Of a stretch of DNA of 64,000 nucleotides, positions 45,090-56,871 are shown in pieces (the stretch's first letter is position 1; every line of letters starts with the position of its first letter). The notes beneath the pieces are model-generated. The model ran no database searches and was not told where the DNA came from. It saw only the letters and a program-made list of their open reading frames with translations. The DNA is taken from NCBI GenBank assembly GCA_009823505.1, contig VZQC01004708.1, positions 80,355 to 144,354 on the forward strand. The letters are read 5' to 3'. The translations under genes were made by a program, and so were the position numbers. Source of the stretch: Rhizomys pruinosus. Taxonomy: Eukaryota > Chordata > Mammalia > Rodentia > Spalacidae.

Positions 45090-45365
45090 TAATCTTCACA
45101 GTATTCTAAAGACATTGAAATTTTACCTCACTTTTTAAAGATCAGAGGCTCAGAGTAATTAAGTTATGTTGCCAAAATGATATTTAGTGGCTAACATGAT
45201 AGATATGGGGTTAACCACTGTTCATCCTAATTCTTTGTAATTTCTAAACTATGCTTGTAATGACTACTAAATGCTGAGTGTCAGAAAAGACTGAGGATTC
45301 TGGAAATTAAGTGTCTGACCTAAATTCACATAGCTATTAATCACACTAATAGTACTAATAAATAC
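45090..45365 (+). mobile_element. MIR SINE fragments
   Basis: 45110-45190 (ttttacctcactttttaaag, atcagaggctcagagtaattaagttatgttgcc) follows the MIR core. 45295-45350 (attaagtgtctgacctaaattcacatagct) looks like a second MIR core. Confidence 0.58.
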
Positions 45366-45369
45366 ACTT

Positions 45370-46130
45370 TCCCTTAACATTTTTTATCTAGCAAGTGTTC
45401 AATTATTCTTCTGTCAGCTTTATTTATTCGTTCTCTCGGCTGATGCTCATTAGGTGTCAAATTTAGAGATGTTCCTTCTTGAAGGCACAGTACCAATCAA
45501 GCTGTAGGATGCTGAATTCATCCCACAAGTCATGATCTTTCCTACAGTCCTCTATTCTGAAGGCAATGGCCATGAACCATGCCTGCTCAAGAGTTATAGA
45601 TTCATTGATTTCTAAAGGGTCAAGATTTCATGCACACCCTTACATTGTCATTGTAAGTAAATTTTCTAACCCATTATCTGTGACAAATCCTGGTTTTTAT
45701 GGCAGACCTCAGAAGTTTAAATTTCATTTGGAATCATGATTCAGTCTCACTGGAAAACTGACCATCTCCTGAAGTTTCCTATAGAATGTTAACTTTTCCT
45801 GATGAAACACATTTAGAAAAAGTACCACAATATAACCAGTTGTTATAATCTGACAATGCTTATGAAAAAGAGAACAGGTCTCATAACTCAATGTAATTTA
45901 CTTATATTTATTCAACTTGGTATATTCCAAATATCTGACCATAGAACCAGTGCTATCTGTTGCTATGAAAAACCTTGCAGATCCATTTATCTAGTTCCGC
46001 TTCCCATTATTAATGTACTTAATGTGCTAGGAATTAGCAGAGACATTGTTACACAGAGCAATTAAGTCTAGCATGCTGGAAATTATACATATCAAATAAA
46101 GTACCTGCTGATGATTCTGCAATGAATAAA
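45370..46130. other. Unique or very old sequence
   Basis: Nothing assigned. 45420-45500 faintly resembles an old mammalian repeat. Confidence 0.4.
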
Positions 46131-46135
46131 AAGTT

Positions 46136-46316
46136 TCAGTAGAAAATATCTTTTGTCATCTTTTTGAGACAAGGCCTCCCTGTAGCCCCAGTTGTCCTAG
46201 AACTTGCTATTTAGACCAAGCTGGGCTTGAACTCACAGAGATCCGCCTGCCTCTCCCTCCCAAGTGCTGGGATTAAAGGCCTGCCACCACAAATGGATCT
46301 CAGTAGAAAATATCTT
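46136..46316 (-). mobile_element. B1 SINE with 17-bp TSD
   Basis: Antisense B1 46153-46299 (gagacaaggcctccctgtagc to gattaaaggcctgccacca). TSD tcagtagaaaatatctt is exact at 46136-46152 and 46300-46316. Confidence 0.95.
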
Positions 46317-46466
46317 GAGCAGTGTGCTGGCACATGCATTTCATCCCAGCACTGGGGAGGCCGAGGCAGGCTGATCTCTATGAGATTGAGGCTACTCTGG
46401 TCTCCATAACCACATCCAGGCCAGCTGAGGTTATAAGGAGGCTCTCTTTCAAAATGACAAAAAAAT
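46317..46466 (+). mobile_element. Old B1 SINE, opposite orientation to its neighbour
   Basis: gtgtgctggcacatgcatttcatcc, ggccgaggcaggctgatctc and caaaatgacaaaaaaatac follow the B1 order with many changes. It abuts the antisense B1 to its left. Confidence 0.8.
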
Positions 46467-46469
46467 ACT

Positions 46470-47105
46470 TGTTTAAATAATGCTGCAAAGACTTTCCAGA
46501 GTAATTAAATTGCCTTAATACCATATAGAGTAAAATCTGAAGTGTCTGAAATGTAGCTTATAAAGGTCTTGGATTTCATCATAGGCTGTGATCTGGAAAA
46601 ATGATACATATCATAGCTACCCAAATAAGTATGACATTAGAATGGTAGACTATAATTTTCAATTAAGCTATATCTTACCAGGTGATAAAGGTAGCCTATT
46701 TTAATGCTTTTCAGGTTAATGATACTATTCTAATAAGAATATTTGGAAAAATAAGCACCATGAAGCAAATATTCCCCCCATTTCCTTTGTAGTCATATTA
46801 TCAGATTATAGAAAGTAAGTTGATGAAAATATTTTTAATATATTTCTATTTAATATTCTGAAACAATCAGGTTAGATAAATCATAATAGGGTCTGAAGTG
46901 TTACATTTAGGTACATAATCCTTTTTAAATTAATTTTCTATGATGTGGGATAGGAATCTAACTTAATTTTTAAAAATATGTGGTTCACTACTAAATTATT
47001 TTCTTACAATGGTGCTAGAGAGTCAACTGGAGACAGACATTTAAAGGTATGCTGTGGCTGGAAAAAGTGAACATCCACCAGCCAAGAAAGAGCCCCACCA
47101 TGCCT
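46470..47105. other. Unique AT-rich stretch
   Basis: No recognised element. Confidence 0.45.
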
Positions 47106-47109
47106 TATG

Positions 47110-48235
47110 TAAAAATTGACTCAAATGATAATGAAATTAAATGTAAAATATGAGACTAATATATGAGAGCATCTTTGATACCATTAAATAGGCAAGGACA
47201 TACTTTTTATGCTTAATAGGAAAACACAGTAAGAGGAAAAACTTATTTAGGCTGGATATTCTCAAAATCATAAACATTTCTCTGGGAAAACACCAGCTAT
47301 GTGTAAAATGTAGGTAAAATATAAACCATGTATCTGACAAGATAGTTATGGCTACAGAAATATAATGTATAAACTGAACTCTATATCCAAAATATAAACA
47401 ACCTAATTAGTGAATAGAATACCTGCAGGCTTTTCAGTGAAGATGTTGTACAAACAGTCAATAAAGAAATGTAAAGTATTCCAATATAATTTCTTATTAG
47501 AAAATGCTAATTGAGTAACAATAAAATAGCACCATATACTTATCAAAAAAGCATAAATAAAAACAATATAACCAAATGCTGCTGAGGCTACACCACCCAT
47601 TGTTGGGAGAAATGTGAAATGATGCATCCATTCTGGAAATATATTTGTCAAGTTTCTTAGAAATCTAAACATTCAATCATTATAAAAATTGGCTGTTTCA
47701 GTGCGTTTTCCCCAGAGGAATGGAAACTTGCACTCACACAAAAGTCTATATAAGTATGCTTAAAATTACTTTATTCACAAGAATCAACAACTGAAAATAA
47801 CCACAATCCCCTTCAATGTGGAAACGGCTAAACAAACTTTGGTAATATTCCAATAGCATGGAATTCTACTTTGCAACAAAAAGGAACAGACTCAGTTGAT
47901 AACCTAAGGATTTCAAGGCATTTTTATAAGTATGAAGGGATTCTATTGTATTTATAATCAACAAATTTTCAAACTGGATATTCACAGGTAAAGAAAAAAC
48001 TCCATTCTATGCTGTATGCAAATTACCATATGCAAATGATCACACAGCATATAAAAATTATTCTATAAAACTAATGGCATGAGAGCATTATAAGATACAA
48101 TAAGAGTCATGGTTGTTAGAACTTACAGATGGTAGAGGGAGATGATGATAACTGGCTATAACTAAACTACAATAAAGCAACACTGGATTTTTGTCATAAT
48201 GAAACTTCTTTATCTTGACTGAGATCATGGTGACA
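47110..48235 (+). mobile_element. Ancient L1M-type LINE 3' region
   Basis: 47790-47890 (caacaactgaaaataaccac, gtggaaacggctaaacaaac, gcatggaattctactttgc) matches the end of L1 ORF2. The UTR continues (actccattctatgctgtatg, gaacttacagatggtagagg, gaaacttctttatcttgactg) as in old mammalian L1 families. No rodent-specific features; strongly diverged. Confidence 0.65.
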
Positions 48236-48239
48236 AAGG

Positions 48240-48590
48240 TAGGGTGATGCATGAGAATTTCAGAGCACCGAATTCAGAGAACACACATTCAAATGACTGC
48301 ATGCAAACCCTGGATGGTAACTTCTGGATTCGATCAGTGGACTGCATTCATACCAGCTTCCTGGTAGTGATATTTTATTGTAATTATGAAGCATGATACC
48401 GTTTCCGAAAACTGGATGAAGCTGCTGTTGTTTTTAAGGTTCATTGTGATTGGGTCCCACACAAACTTTGAACCCATTTCATGATACTTCACTTTGTTCA
48501 TTAGTTCTTTATCAATTTCCAATAAACAGCCTGACATTTAGCAGCTTACAACATTACATGCATTTCGTATAACTTGCAAGCTAAAAATCT
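48240..48590. other. Unique sequence
   Basis: No repeat or gene identified. Confidence 0.45.
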
Positions 48591-48598
48591 GGACATTT

Positions 48599-48750
48599 TT
48601 TTGGACATGGTGGTACACACCTTTGACCTAAGCACTCTGTAAGAAGCAGACAGGTCTCTGTGAGATCAGGGCCAGCCTGCTAGACATAGCAAGTTCCAGG
48701 CCAGCTAAGGCTACAAGTAGAATCTGTCTCAAATAATAATAAAAAATTCT
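48599..48750 (+). mobile_element. Old B1 SINE
   Basis: ggacatggtggtacacacctttgac, agatcagggccagcctgctag and atctgtctcaaataataat follow the B1 order. Confidence 0.85.
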
Positions 48751-48754
48751 GGTC

Positions 48755-49515
48755 AGAGCTTTGTTGAATTCTCTGCTTTGTGGTTATCTACAAGGCTACA
48801 GTCAAGAGTCAGTAGAACCTCAGGGCTCAACTGGAAAATATTCATCCAACTTCACTTCTATTGTTTCTGGGAAGAGTTGGTTCCACAGACACCAAGTGTA
48901 GACTTCAGTTGTTCCTCAAAGGCTGTTGGCAAGGAGCCACCCTTAATTCCTTGTCATATAGGCAACTCCAGCATGCAACCAAGAATAAGAAGAGGAAGAA
49001 ACATGCAAAGTGACATTCACTTTCTAATGAATTGAAATATTGCTTATTTTATTGGTTAAAAGCAAGCTATTGAAAGGGAAGTTATTACACAAAATCCTCA
49101 TTCACAAGAAATGGATATCAATGAGGGCTTAAGTAGAGCCAAGTCATAACCCTTGGTTTGCTTGCTTCTCACTCTTGTACTTGACCTAAGAGTGTTAGAC
49201 AGCTGACTTATCAGCTGGAAGAGCACAATCTAGTCATGGATAACTGAGGAGAAGGTGGCAGAGGAGTAGACTGTGCTGATGAGCAGCTAGAAAGTGACCT
49301 GTTTATGGCCCTTGAGCTAGGCTGGTTTAAATAAAGATTGGAAAAGTCAATACAAGCATGACTATAAATAACTAAGAAAGGAAAATTAATATTTATTGAA
49401 AACATTTTATGACTCAGCCACGATGTTTATTGTTTTGTTCAAAGCTCACTCTTCTGACTGTTATGATGTTTGCTTTCTACTGGCTCACTTATTTTCTTCT
49501 CCCATTTTTCATGTG
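48755..49515. other. Unique stretch
   Basis: No recognised repeat. The frame at 48778-49035 (85 codons) has no recognisable domain. Confidence 0.45.
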
Positions 49516-49520
49516 TATAT

Positions 49521-49793
49521 GTTGTGTGATTTTGTGTTTTAATTTTTTAATTTATTTATTATTTTTATGTGTATGATTGTACTGTCTACATGTAGATTGG
49601 TGCGCCCATGTCGTGCAATGCCGTGGTGGAGCGGAGGTCAACAGAGGGTATCGGATTCCCCTGGAACTGGAGTTAAAGACGGTTCTTAACCGCCATGTGG
49701 GTGCTGAGAATCGAACCCGGGTTCTCTACAAGAGCAGTGGGTGCTCTTAATGGCTGAGCTATCTCTCCAGCCCCCTGTTGTGTGCTTTTGTGT
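49521..49793 (-). mobile_element. B2/B3-type SINE with TSD, no internal duplication
   Basis: Antisense SINE, head taatggctgagctatctctccagcccc. TSD gttgtgtgattttgtgt (49521-49537) versus gttgtgtgcttttgtgt (49777-49793), one mismatch. A private insertion of about 10 bp (gtggagcgg region, near 49625) is present. Confidence 0.92.
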
Positions 49794-49794
49794 G

Positions 49795-50080
49795 CATGTG
49801 TGAGGGGGCGTTTCCATGGGTGTGGACATGCATGTGGAGGCCCCAGGTATTGTCTCACATCTCCCTCTAGACATCCTCCTTCATCACCACACCTTATTGA
49901 ATGAAGCAGAGTCTCCCATTTATACCCATAGCTCACCCCTCACATGGCTCATCTCACTCACCAGATTGATCATGGCATCCCCTGGCCATTCCCTGAGAAT
50001 GGAATTATAGGAAGGTCCATCAAGTCTACGTGGCAGTTACATGGATTGTAGGGACCCTGACTCCAGTCCTCCACAATTTC
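49795..50080 (-). mobile_element. Older rodent repeat (same type as 28530-28808?)
   Basis: gtggacatgcatgtggaggcccc, attgtctcacatctcc, accagattgatcatggcatcccc and gaatggaattatagg follow the same order as 28530-28808. It lacks the clean tRNA-like end. Confidence 0.4.
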
Positions 50081-50206
50081 ATTTTGTTTTCTTATGTGTC
50101 GAATAGGTTGGGAGTCAGGCACTGCCAAGTGGCAGGTGGGACAGATTGCTCTTTTGGCTTCTCTCCTGGTGAGCCTTTTCCAAGGACCCAGTGGCAGGTC
50201 TTTGAC

Positions 50207-50229
50207 ATCTGCTGCCCCCTGGTGTCCAT
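50207..50229 (-). promoter_or_regulatory. Candidate CTCF binding site
   Basis: The minus strand reads ACACCAGGGGGCAGCA, matching 13 of 14 positions of the core consensus CCASYAGRKGGCRS (the first C is A). It lies in unique sequence rather than in a recognised SINE. Confidence 0.5.
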
Positions 50230-50342
50230 ATCTGTAATTACAGCCAAGCCTCCAGCAAGAGGATGTCTCTTAGGAGAGAGAAGCAGGAAACTGAGCCAAC
50301 CACAGAGCATCAGTCAACAAATCTAAAAAATAATATATTTAC

Positions 50343-50468
50343 AAATGAAAGAAGGAAAGAAAGAGGAATGGAAGGAAAAGATAATTAGGAAAGAGAATTA
50401 AGAGAGAAGGAGGGAGAAAGGCCTGAGGGAACAAGAGAGGAAGAAAGAGAGGAAGGGAGAAATTAAAA
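50343..50468. repeat. Polypurine (GA-rich) tract
   Basis: About 125 bases almost entirely A and G (gaaagaaggaaagaaagagg and similar) on the plus strand. Confidence 0.9.
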
Positions 50469-50469
50469 A

Positions 50470-51920
50470 ATAGAATGCTTGTGGTCAGGTCCAATGCTGG
50501 TAGAAATAGGTACATGGTCCCTAGTCCTGCTTAGTGAAAAATCCACCCAGAAGTTAGGGGGGAGTACATTTAACAAGATGATGGAAATTCTTATGGTAAT
50601 CAGTAAAATCTCCTGATTTTAGAGAGTACATGAAATTTCATAGAAAAGCCATGTGATCTCTATAGAAAGAAAACTGATCATTTCTCTAATAATAGCATAT
50701 TCAACATACCTTCCTTATAAAAGAATAACTATGAATAAAAATCATCTAGTAAGATAGACTTTTATTTAGACAAGAAGTCTATAAAATCTACCTATTTGTA
50801 TCTTCTGAGTCTAAAGTGCAGATGGTTTTGAGGTTCGTTTCCACATCCAGACCACTGCCCCCAGTCACCAGCAGTATATATTTCCAATGTTGGGAGACAG
50901 ACTAGACAGGCGTTGCAAACGAAGATATCAATGAGGAGTCAAAATCTGTGTCCATGACAGCCTAGAAGGGTTAGAGAAATTAATGCAGAATTGATTGATT
51001 AGATGTTTGTTTTCCAGTTATAATTTCCCCATAATCCCCCACTTTTATCACATGGATTGTAAGATCATAATTTCCAAGCCCACAAATGATTCATCAAATT
51101 AATATAGACTAGAGACAGTAAACGTGGCCTGAAGATGAGAGAATGATATCACAGTGACAGAAGCAGCGAAGAGCAGTGTGGAAGGGATGACCAAAGCTGC
51201 TTCCTCATTGTTTTTCCTGTCTGTCTGCAGTTCATTGTGTTCTTGAAAGTGTTACTTTTCCAGTACCTAATGAATGATACATCAAGGCCTGCCATGAAAC
51301 TGTAGGGAGAAACTTTATGGTATGACTCATGAGCTGTGCTGAATTACAGATCTTTTCTCATTAGTCTGATTAAAAACCTAAGCTCATTATGGCTCAGGAA
51401 GTGATTTAGTTTCAATGCCTTTTGGTTATGTTCCTTTCCTTACTTTCCAGGAGTACATATTTTGGCTAAGAATTCATTTTCTATTTTAAATTATTCTAAA
51501 TTTCAGTTCTTAAGTGAGTGTTCATTACCATATCATTCAGACCTGTAAATGTCCTTTTTTTTGTATTTTTAAGAACTATTTTTTCATCAGCAAAATGATT
51601 TTGATTTTATCTTATAGAGTATTTTTCTTTACAAATGAGAATCTTTGAGACAGTTTTCTGGCATGGTCTTGAATCTCTGAAAAAAATAGAAAGCAGATCT
51701 CTTAATTGTGGAAAATGGATGTTGGCTAGAAGTTAGATCTAACTCAGATACAGAGTCTCATGCTGGTCAGTTCACTGAAACTAAAAAGACTAAGTTTTGA
51801 AATCTAATAAAATTAAAACAATGATGATTTATCTAAAGTGATATGAAGAATAAATAAACTAATATATTATCTTTTACTTCATTGGTTAATATGGAAATAT
51901 TAGGGTTTGTATCTTAGTGC
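50470..51920. other. Long unique stretch
   Basis: No SINE or L1. Contains an exact AP-1 site TGACTCA at 51323-51329. A possible regulatory stretch, but no direct support. Confidence 0.4.
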
Positions 51921-51924
51921 AACT

Positions 51925-52098
51925 AAACTCTTTTTTTTTTTTTTTGGTCTTTTTGAGACAGGGTCTCCCTTTAGTCCCAGCTGGCCTGGCACTCACTATG
52001 TAGACCAGGCTGGCCTTGAACTCGCAGAGATCCAGCTGCCTCAGCCTCCTGAGTGCTGGGATTAAAGGTGTGTGCCACCAGACCCAGCAAAACTCTTT
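51925..52098 (-). mobile_element. B1 SINE with TSD
   Basis: Antisense B1 51934-52089 (poly(T), ggtctttttgagacagggtct to gtgtgccaccagaccc). TSD aaactcttt at 51925-51933 and 52090-52098. Confidence 0.93.
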
Positions 52099-52099
52099 A

Positions 52100-54235
52100 A
52101 TCAAAAGTGAATAATAAAGTTATTACAGAGTATCCTGTCTCTGATATGAGGAATTAAGGGTATGTTGGCATGACTCTTGTAATAAATCAGACTAAGAAGT
52201 GTCTGAAATTTAGTTTTTTCACTAATTTTATCTGGCACAAAGCTAGCAAGTAAAAGTCAGTCTATATGTGAAACATAGAGGAAGGTGCTTTGCTTCCCAG
52301 TCTTATTGCCTTCCCCATCATCTCAGTGAACAGCTTCTCAGAGCAAGCCATGAATTCTTCAGGTGTGGATGAAAGCAGCCTCGTATTAACCATGGAGGTG
52401 TCTCCTAAATCTTGATAACCAGGCATATCTAATTGATAAGTTGAAGACCCCAAGCTCTCTACCAAAGTACAAACACGACCTTAGCCAATGCTGAGCAAGT
52501 GGTCCTCCAGGGCAGTGGGATGTTCCTTTTAGTAGCATTTGACCATTCTAGAGGCACTTTAGGCTGTCAGTAATTAGGGAATGGATCAGTCACCTAGCAC
52601 AGTTATCAGACACAGTGCTGAATGTCTTTACAGTATGAAGGAGAGACTATCTTAAAACACCAGTTCACATTGCAGTGGCTCTGCTGCATGGAACCCTGGC
52701 CTCATCAAATAACCATGTTCACCAAATCCTCAAAATAGTTCTTTTTAAATATGTTGGATGTTATGTTTGGAAACAGCCCGAGACATGGAATCTGAGGGTT
52801 TTCATGGCTATCGAATAGGGGGAAGAAAAATTGTCCTTCGTGCCTACTCAGGACTGAAGAGAATGTAAGCAAGCATAGACTATTAGAAATGAAGCTCAGT
52901 GCTGTTGGTTTGGGCACTGGAGTTTTTCTAGTGCTTTCTTTGAATAATTTTACCTTGAAAGTTATACCATCTTGTCAGATCCACTTGATCCCAACCAGAG
53001 AAATTGGTGAGAAGCAGGGAGCTCTGTGTGGATTGTAGACTCTTACTACCTGGGGCTTCTACTCTCTTACCATTTTCAGTTCATGACAAAGAAACATTTT
53101 ATTAACAGCAAAATTCTGGACTCAAAATTCTGGACTCTTCATTCCTTCCTGATGATCAAATGGTGGATGGTCTATAAAGAAGTTTATCTGAACTGACACA
53201 ATTTTAGAGACCCGATGAAAATCAGGAGCTTCTGAACTCTAAAGAGAAGCAAGGGGAGTCCGACTGAGGGAAAGCTAAGGAGAGGGAGTGGATGCTGAAG
53301 GGCTGCCCCTCTCCAGGAGGTCCATTCAGTCCAAAACAGGAAGAACTCAGCTCTGCAAGATAGTGTCCATGAGTTCACGAAGAGGGAACGCTCCTCACTC
53401 ATCCATCACTCATAGATCCGGTCAGTCAGAAACATATTGAAGTTTGACTACTAATGCCTTCTTTTCTATACAGGCACTCTTTGGGGCCATTTTTCTTAGC
53501 ATGTTTGAAGTGAATTATTGTTGAAAACCCTAGAACCACCTCCAAGACATCACTTTTTAAAAAATGTTTGGAAATGTATGTACTTGGATACCTGTAGAAG
53601 AAACATGGTTAAATTTACATAGAAAATTCACACCCATTTGGGATCATTTTTGAACTACCATGGGACATGTGTGAATTAAGAAATCTGTCACTGTAGCATT
53701 AACATGTTTCTGAATCTTTCAATTGTTAAAAAAATAAATAATAAAATGGCTAATTAGATGTCTGAAATCCAAAGGAGACAAAGCAAGGAAACTGTGCCTG
53801 TGTTTCATTTTTTTTAGGAGAGGCCATCTTTTCTGATCATTTGTCTTCTATCTTCTTAAAAGGTATCCTGTAAAAGAAGGGTACCTTCAATCAACTCTTA
53901 TTTTCCTAATTCTGTGATCACCAAGCTGTATTCTGAGTGATGTTCCCCTCACTTACAGGATTCTACTGGAAAAGGAAATAGTACTCCAACAAACAGGAGG
54001 CATCCTGACAAGATTTACATATATATTCAACAACACGCATTAGTGAATATATCTGCTTGTATCTTGTGGGTTCAATTTCATATTGAGTCACTCTGACTGC
54101 AAATGGGTGATCATTTTTGAACAGAAATAACAACATTGAAAGTGATATTCTGGAGCTTGAAAAGCCAAAGTATTTTTTTCTGTGGCATTTCCTTGAATAA
54201 AACACTCATTCGTTAGTCTCCAAATCTACTTTAAG
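52100..54235. other. Longest repeat-poor stretch
   Basis: About 2.1 kb without a rodent SINE or L1. Minus-strand frames at 52262-52465 (67 codons) and 52705-52917 (70 codons) are not recognisable and lack splice or polyA context. A 14-bp tandem duplication is at 53110-53137. The 53180-53420 part is GC-richer. Confidence 0.45.
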
Positions 54236-54239
54236 TTCC

Positions 54240-55400
54240 ATTATTTTTACTTTTGAGAGTTTCATACAAAGGTATTCTATTTGTATTATTTCCATCCCTC
54301 TCTCTTCCTTCAACTCCTCCCATGACCCTTTCAATTACTCTTTCTCTTCTTTTATTATTATTTTATTATAAATATATTATAAATATTTTATTATAAATAA
54401 TAAAATATTTAATATATGTAATATACAATATATATCAACTAACTATATATATTTACATATTCTATATATAATATACTAAATAGATTCATATATATATATA
54501 TATATATATATTACACCGAATCTATTTACTGGTGCTGTTGTATACCTGTGGTTGTGGCTGACCACTTGGGATTAGATAATCTCTCAGGAGCTAGTCCCTG
54601 GAGAAAACTGAACCTCCCTCCCTCAGCATCCATCAATCGTCTGTAGCTCTTCATCATGAGATAAAAGCATGTGAAATTTCTCGCATCTGCCTTGGCATGT
54701 CAACCAGTTTTGTCACTATGCAGATCTTTTGGATTTCTGTGGAGATTTCAATGATGTAGCTTTATCACCATATCAAGGTTGCATTAACTTGCAGCAGATG
54801 TCTTTTCCTTCTGGCTCTTACAATCTTTTGAGCCTCTTCTCCACAATGTTTCCAGAGTCTTTTTGGTAGATGTTACATAGTAGACATATCACTTAGGGCT
54901 GGGCACCCCAGAGTCACTTATTCTCTGTATAATCTCAGTTGTGGAAAAGTCTACATCTCTTGGAAAATGAAGCTTCTTTGATGAGTATTGAGACATAGGC
55001 TTGTCTGTAAATATAAGGATCACTACTTATAACAACTTATAACAGTGTCACTACTTATGCAACAAAGTTAGTATTCGCTGAGTTGGTATCATGTGTTCCA
55101 GAGGCTTTACAGATGAGTAGAAACATTCATCGGTTTTCTCCCTTGATAGTTTTCACAGTATCTTTTGATACTATAGCGCTATTTATCCAGGAGGTAGCTT
55201 CCAGGTCTATTCTAGCTCCATATTCTGTGTTTGAAGTATCTATAGGATGTTTTCTTCAAGTTCTGGGTGGCAAAATAAGGCCTAAGGAAATAACCTGTGC
55301 TCTTTGGGAGTCTCTTAGACTACCCTGATCAACAACTCAAAGGGAGATTTCCTTTTTCTGGCACTGTTTATGTTATACAGCCTTCAGCTATACACTTGAT
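54240..55400 (-). mobile_element. L1 (Lx-like) 3' UTR, antisense, with AT-rich insert
   Basis: ttttacttttgagagtttcatac at the left, then cttctggctcttacaatc, gggctgggcaccccagagtc, gaagcttctttgatgagtattg and gactaccctgatcaacaactcaaagg follow the antisense UTR order. 54350-54513 is almost pure A/T and looks like an expanded microsatellite within it. Confidence 0.75.
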
Positions 55401-55542
55401 TCAACTCCTTTACATATTAGGATTGTAATTTTCAGTAGGCTTATTAAATACTACATTTCCCTTTGGTTTTTCACATCCCCTAAATAATATTCATTTCTTC
55501 TCACTCTCCCCCTGTATAATCCATGTCACTGCTCTCCAGTAA

Positions 55543-55823
55543 AAATATCCTACTCTTGGGCTGGAGAGATGGCCTAGTGGTTAAGAGCGCCGACTGCTCT
55601 TACAGAGGACCCGGGTTCAATCCCCAGCACCCACATGGCGGCTGAGAACCGTCTGAAACTCCAATTCCAGGAGAACTCCAATTCCAGGGGAATCCGACAC
55701 CCTCTTCTGACCTCCGCGACATTGCACAACACGGGTGCACAGACTTGCATGCAGACAGTACATTCATACACATACAGAAATAAATAAAATTTAAAAAAAA
55801 ATTAAAAAAAATATCCCACTCTT
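55543..55823 (+). mobile_element. Full-length B2/B3-type SINE, 18-bp duplication, TSD
   Basis: Sense SINE 55558-55808: A-box region ggcctagtggttaagag, B box gggttcaatcccc, the 18-bp duplication near 55658-55690 and an A-rich tail. TSD aaatatcctactctt (55543-55557) versus aaatatcccactctt (55809-55823), one mismatch. Confidence 0.95.
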
Positions 55824-55824
55824 T

Positions 55825-56390
55825 CTCCTTTTTTCATGAGATAAAAACCTGTCTCCTACTATCCTCCACTATCTTGAGCTTCTCCTTCTCTCTCCTCCTC
55901 TCCCACAATGGTTCCTCTCCTTTTTCCTGGGTCATGTGTTTTCAACAAGATATTTAATCTCATCTAAGTTCAAATCCATTCTTCTTGCAAAAACTTTGTA
56001 GTAAGTCAATCATCAAAGAAATAGGTTGCTTCGATTCATCGGAGGGACATTATCTGAAATCTCCCAAAACCCAATCTAAAGTAATTTTAGTTAGCAATAT
56101 GACCGTATTTGGAATCACATAGGAGATACATCTCTCCATGCATTGTTACACAGACGTTTAGCTGAAGAGGGAAGTTGGGTTTAGTGCCATCCCGTTGGCT
56201 GGGAGGACGTGCTGAATAAAAAGCGAGAGGGGAAAGCAAGCTGAGCAGAGGCATTCATTGTTCGCTGCCTCCTTGCTGTAGACCCAACATGACTAGAAAT
56301 TTCAACCTCCTGATAATACACTTTCTTTTCCACAGTAGGCCTTAGTTTAAAATTGTGAAACAAAATACAACCTTGCATTCTTTATTACAA
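55825..56390. other. Unique sequence
   Basis: Nothing recognised. Confidence 0.45.
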
Positions 56391-56391
56391 T

Positions 56392-56590
56392 TGTTTTTAA
56401 TTTTATATAATTTGTATGAATGTTTTGCCTTTATGTATGCAAGCCCATAGAGGCCAGAAAAGAGTGGCAGGTGCCCTGGAACTGGAGTTTCACAAGGTTG
56501 TTAGTTGTCATGTGGGTACTGGGAGCAGAACTCACATCCTCTAGAAGAGCATCCAGTGCTCTTAACCACTGAGTTATCTTTCCCTAGCCA
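56392..56590 (-). mobile_element. Older B3-type SINE
   Basis: Antisense copy: gaatgttttgcctttatgtatgc, ggtgccctggaactggag and head cttaaccactgagttatctttccc. Confidence 0.85.
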
Positions 56591-56871
56591 CGGCCTTCCA
56601 TTCTTTTTTTTTTTTTTTTATTTGCTGAATGCCATTCTGCAGTTTTGCTAAATTTCAGTAAAGGAAATTACATTGCTAAAGGAAAATTCATTTTTTTTGA
56701 TTGATTTTAAAAAGATGCTACAAATTATTCCTCACATGAACTACATTTTTAACAGTGCATATAAGAGTTCCTCCATCCCTAAACCTAACCAATGTAACGT
56801 TTTGTCAAAACTCTGAGAGTTTGTTTCTGCATACCATTTCATTGCAGGTTTTTTAAGAAAATCGTTATGAG

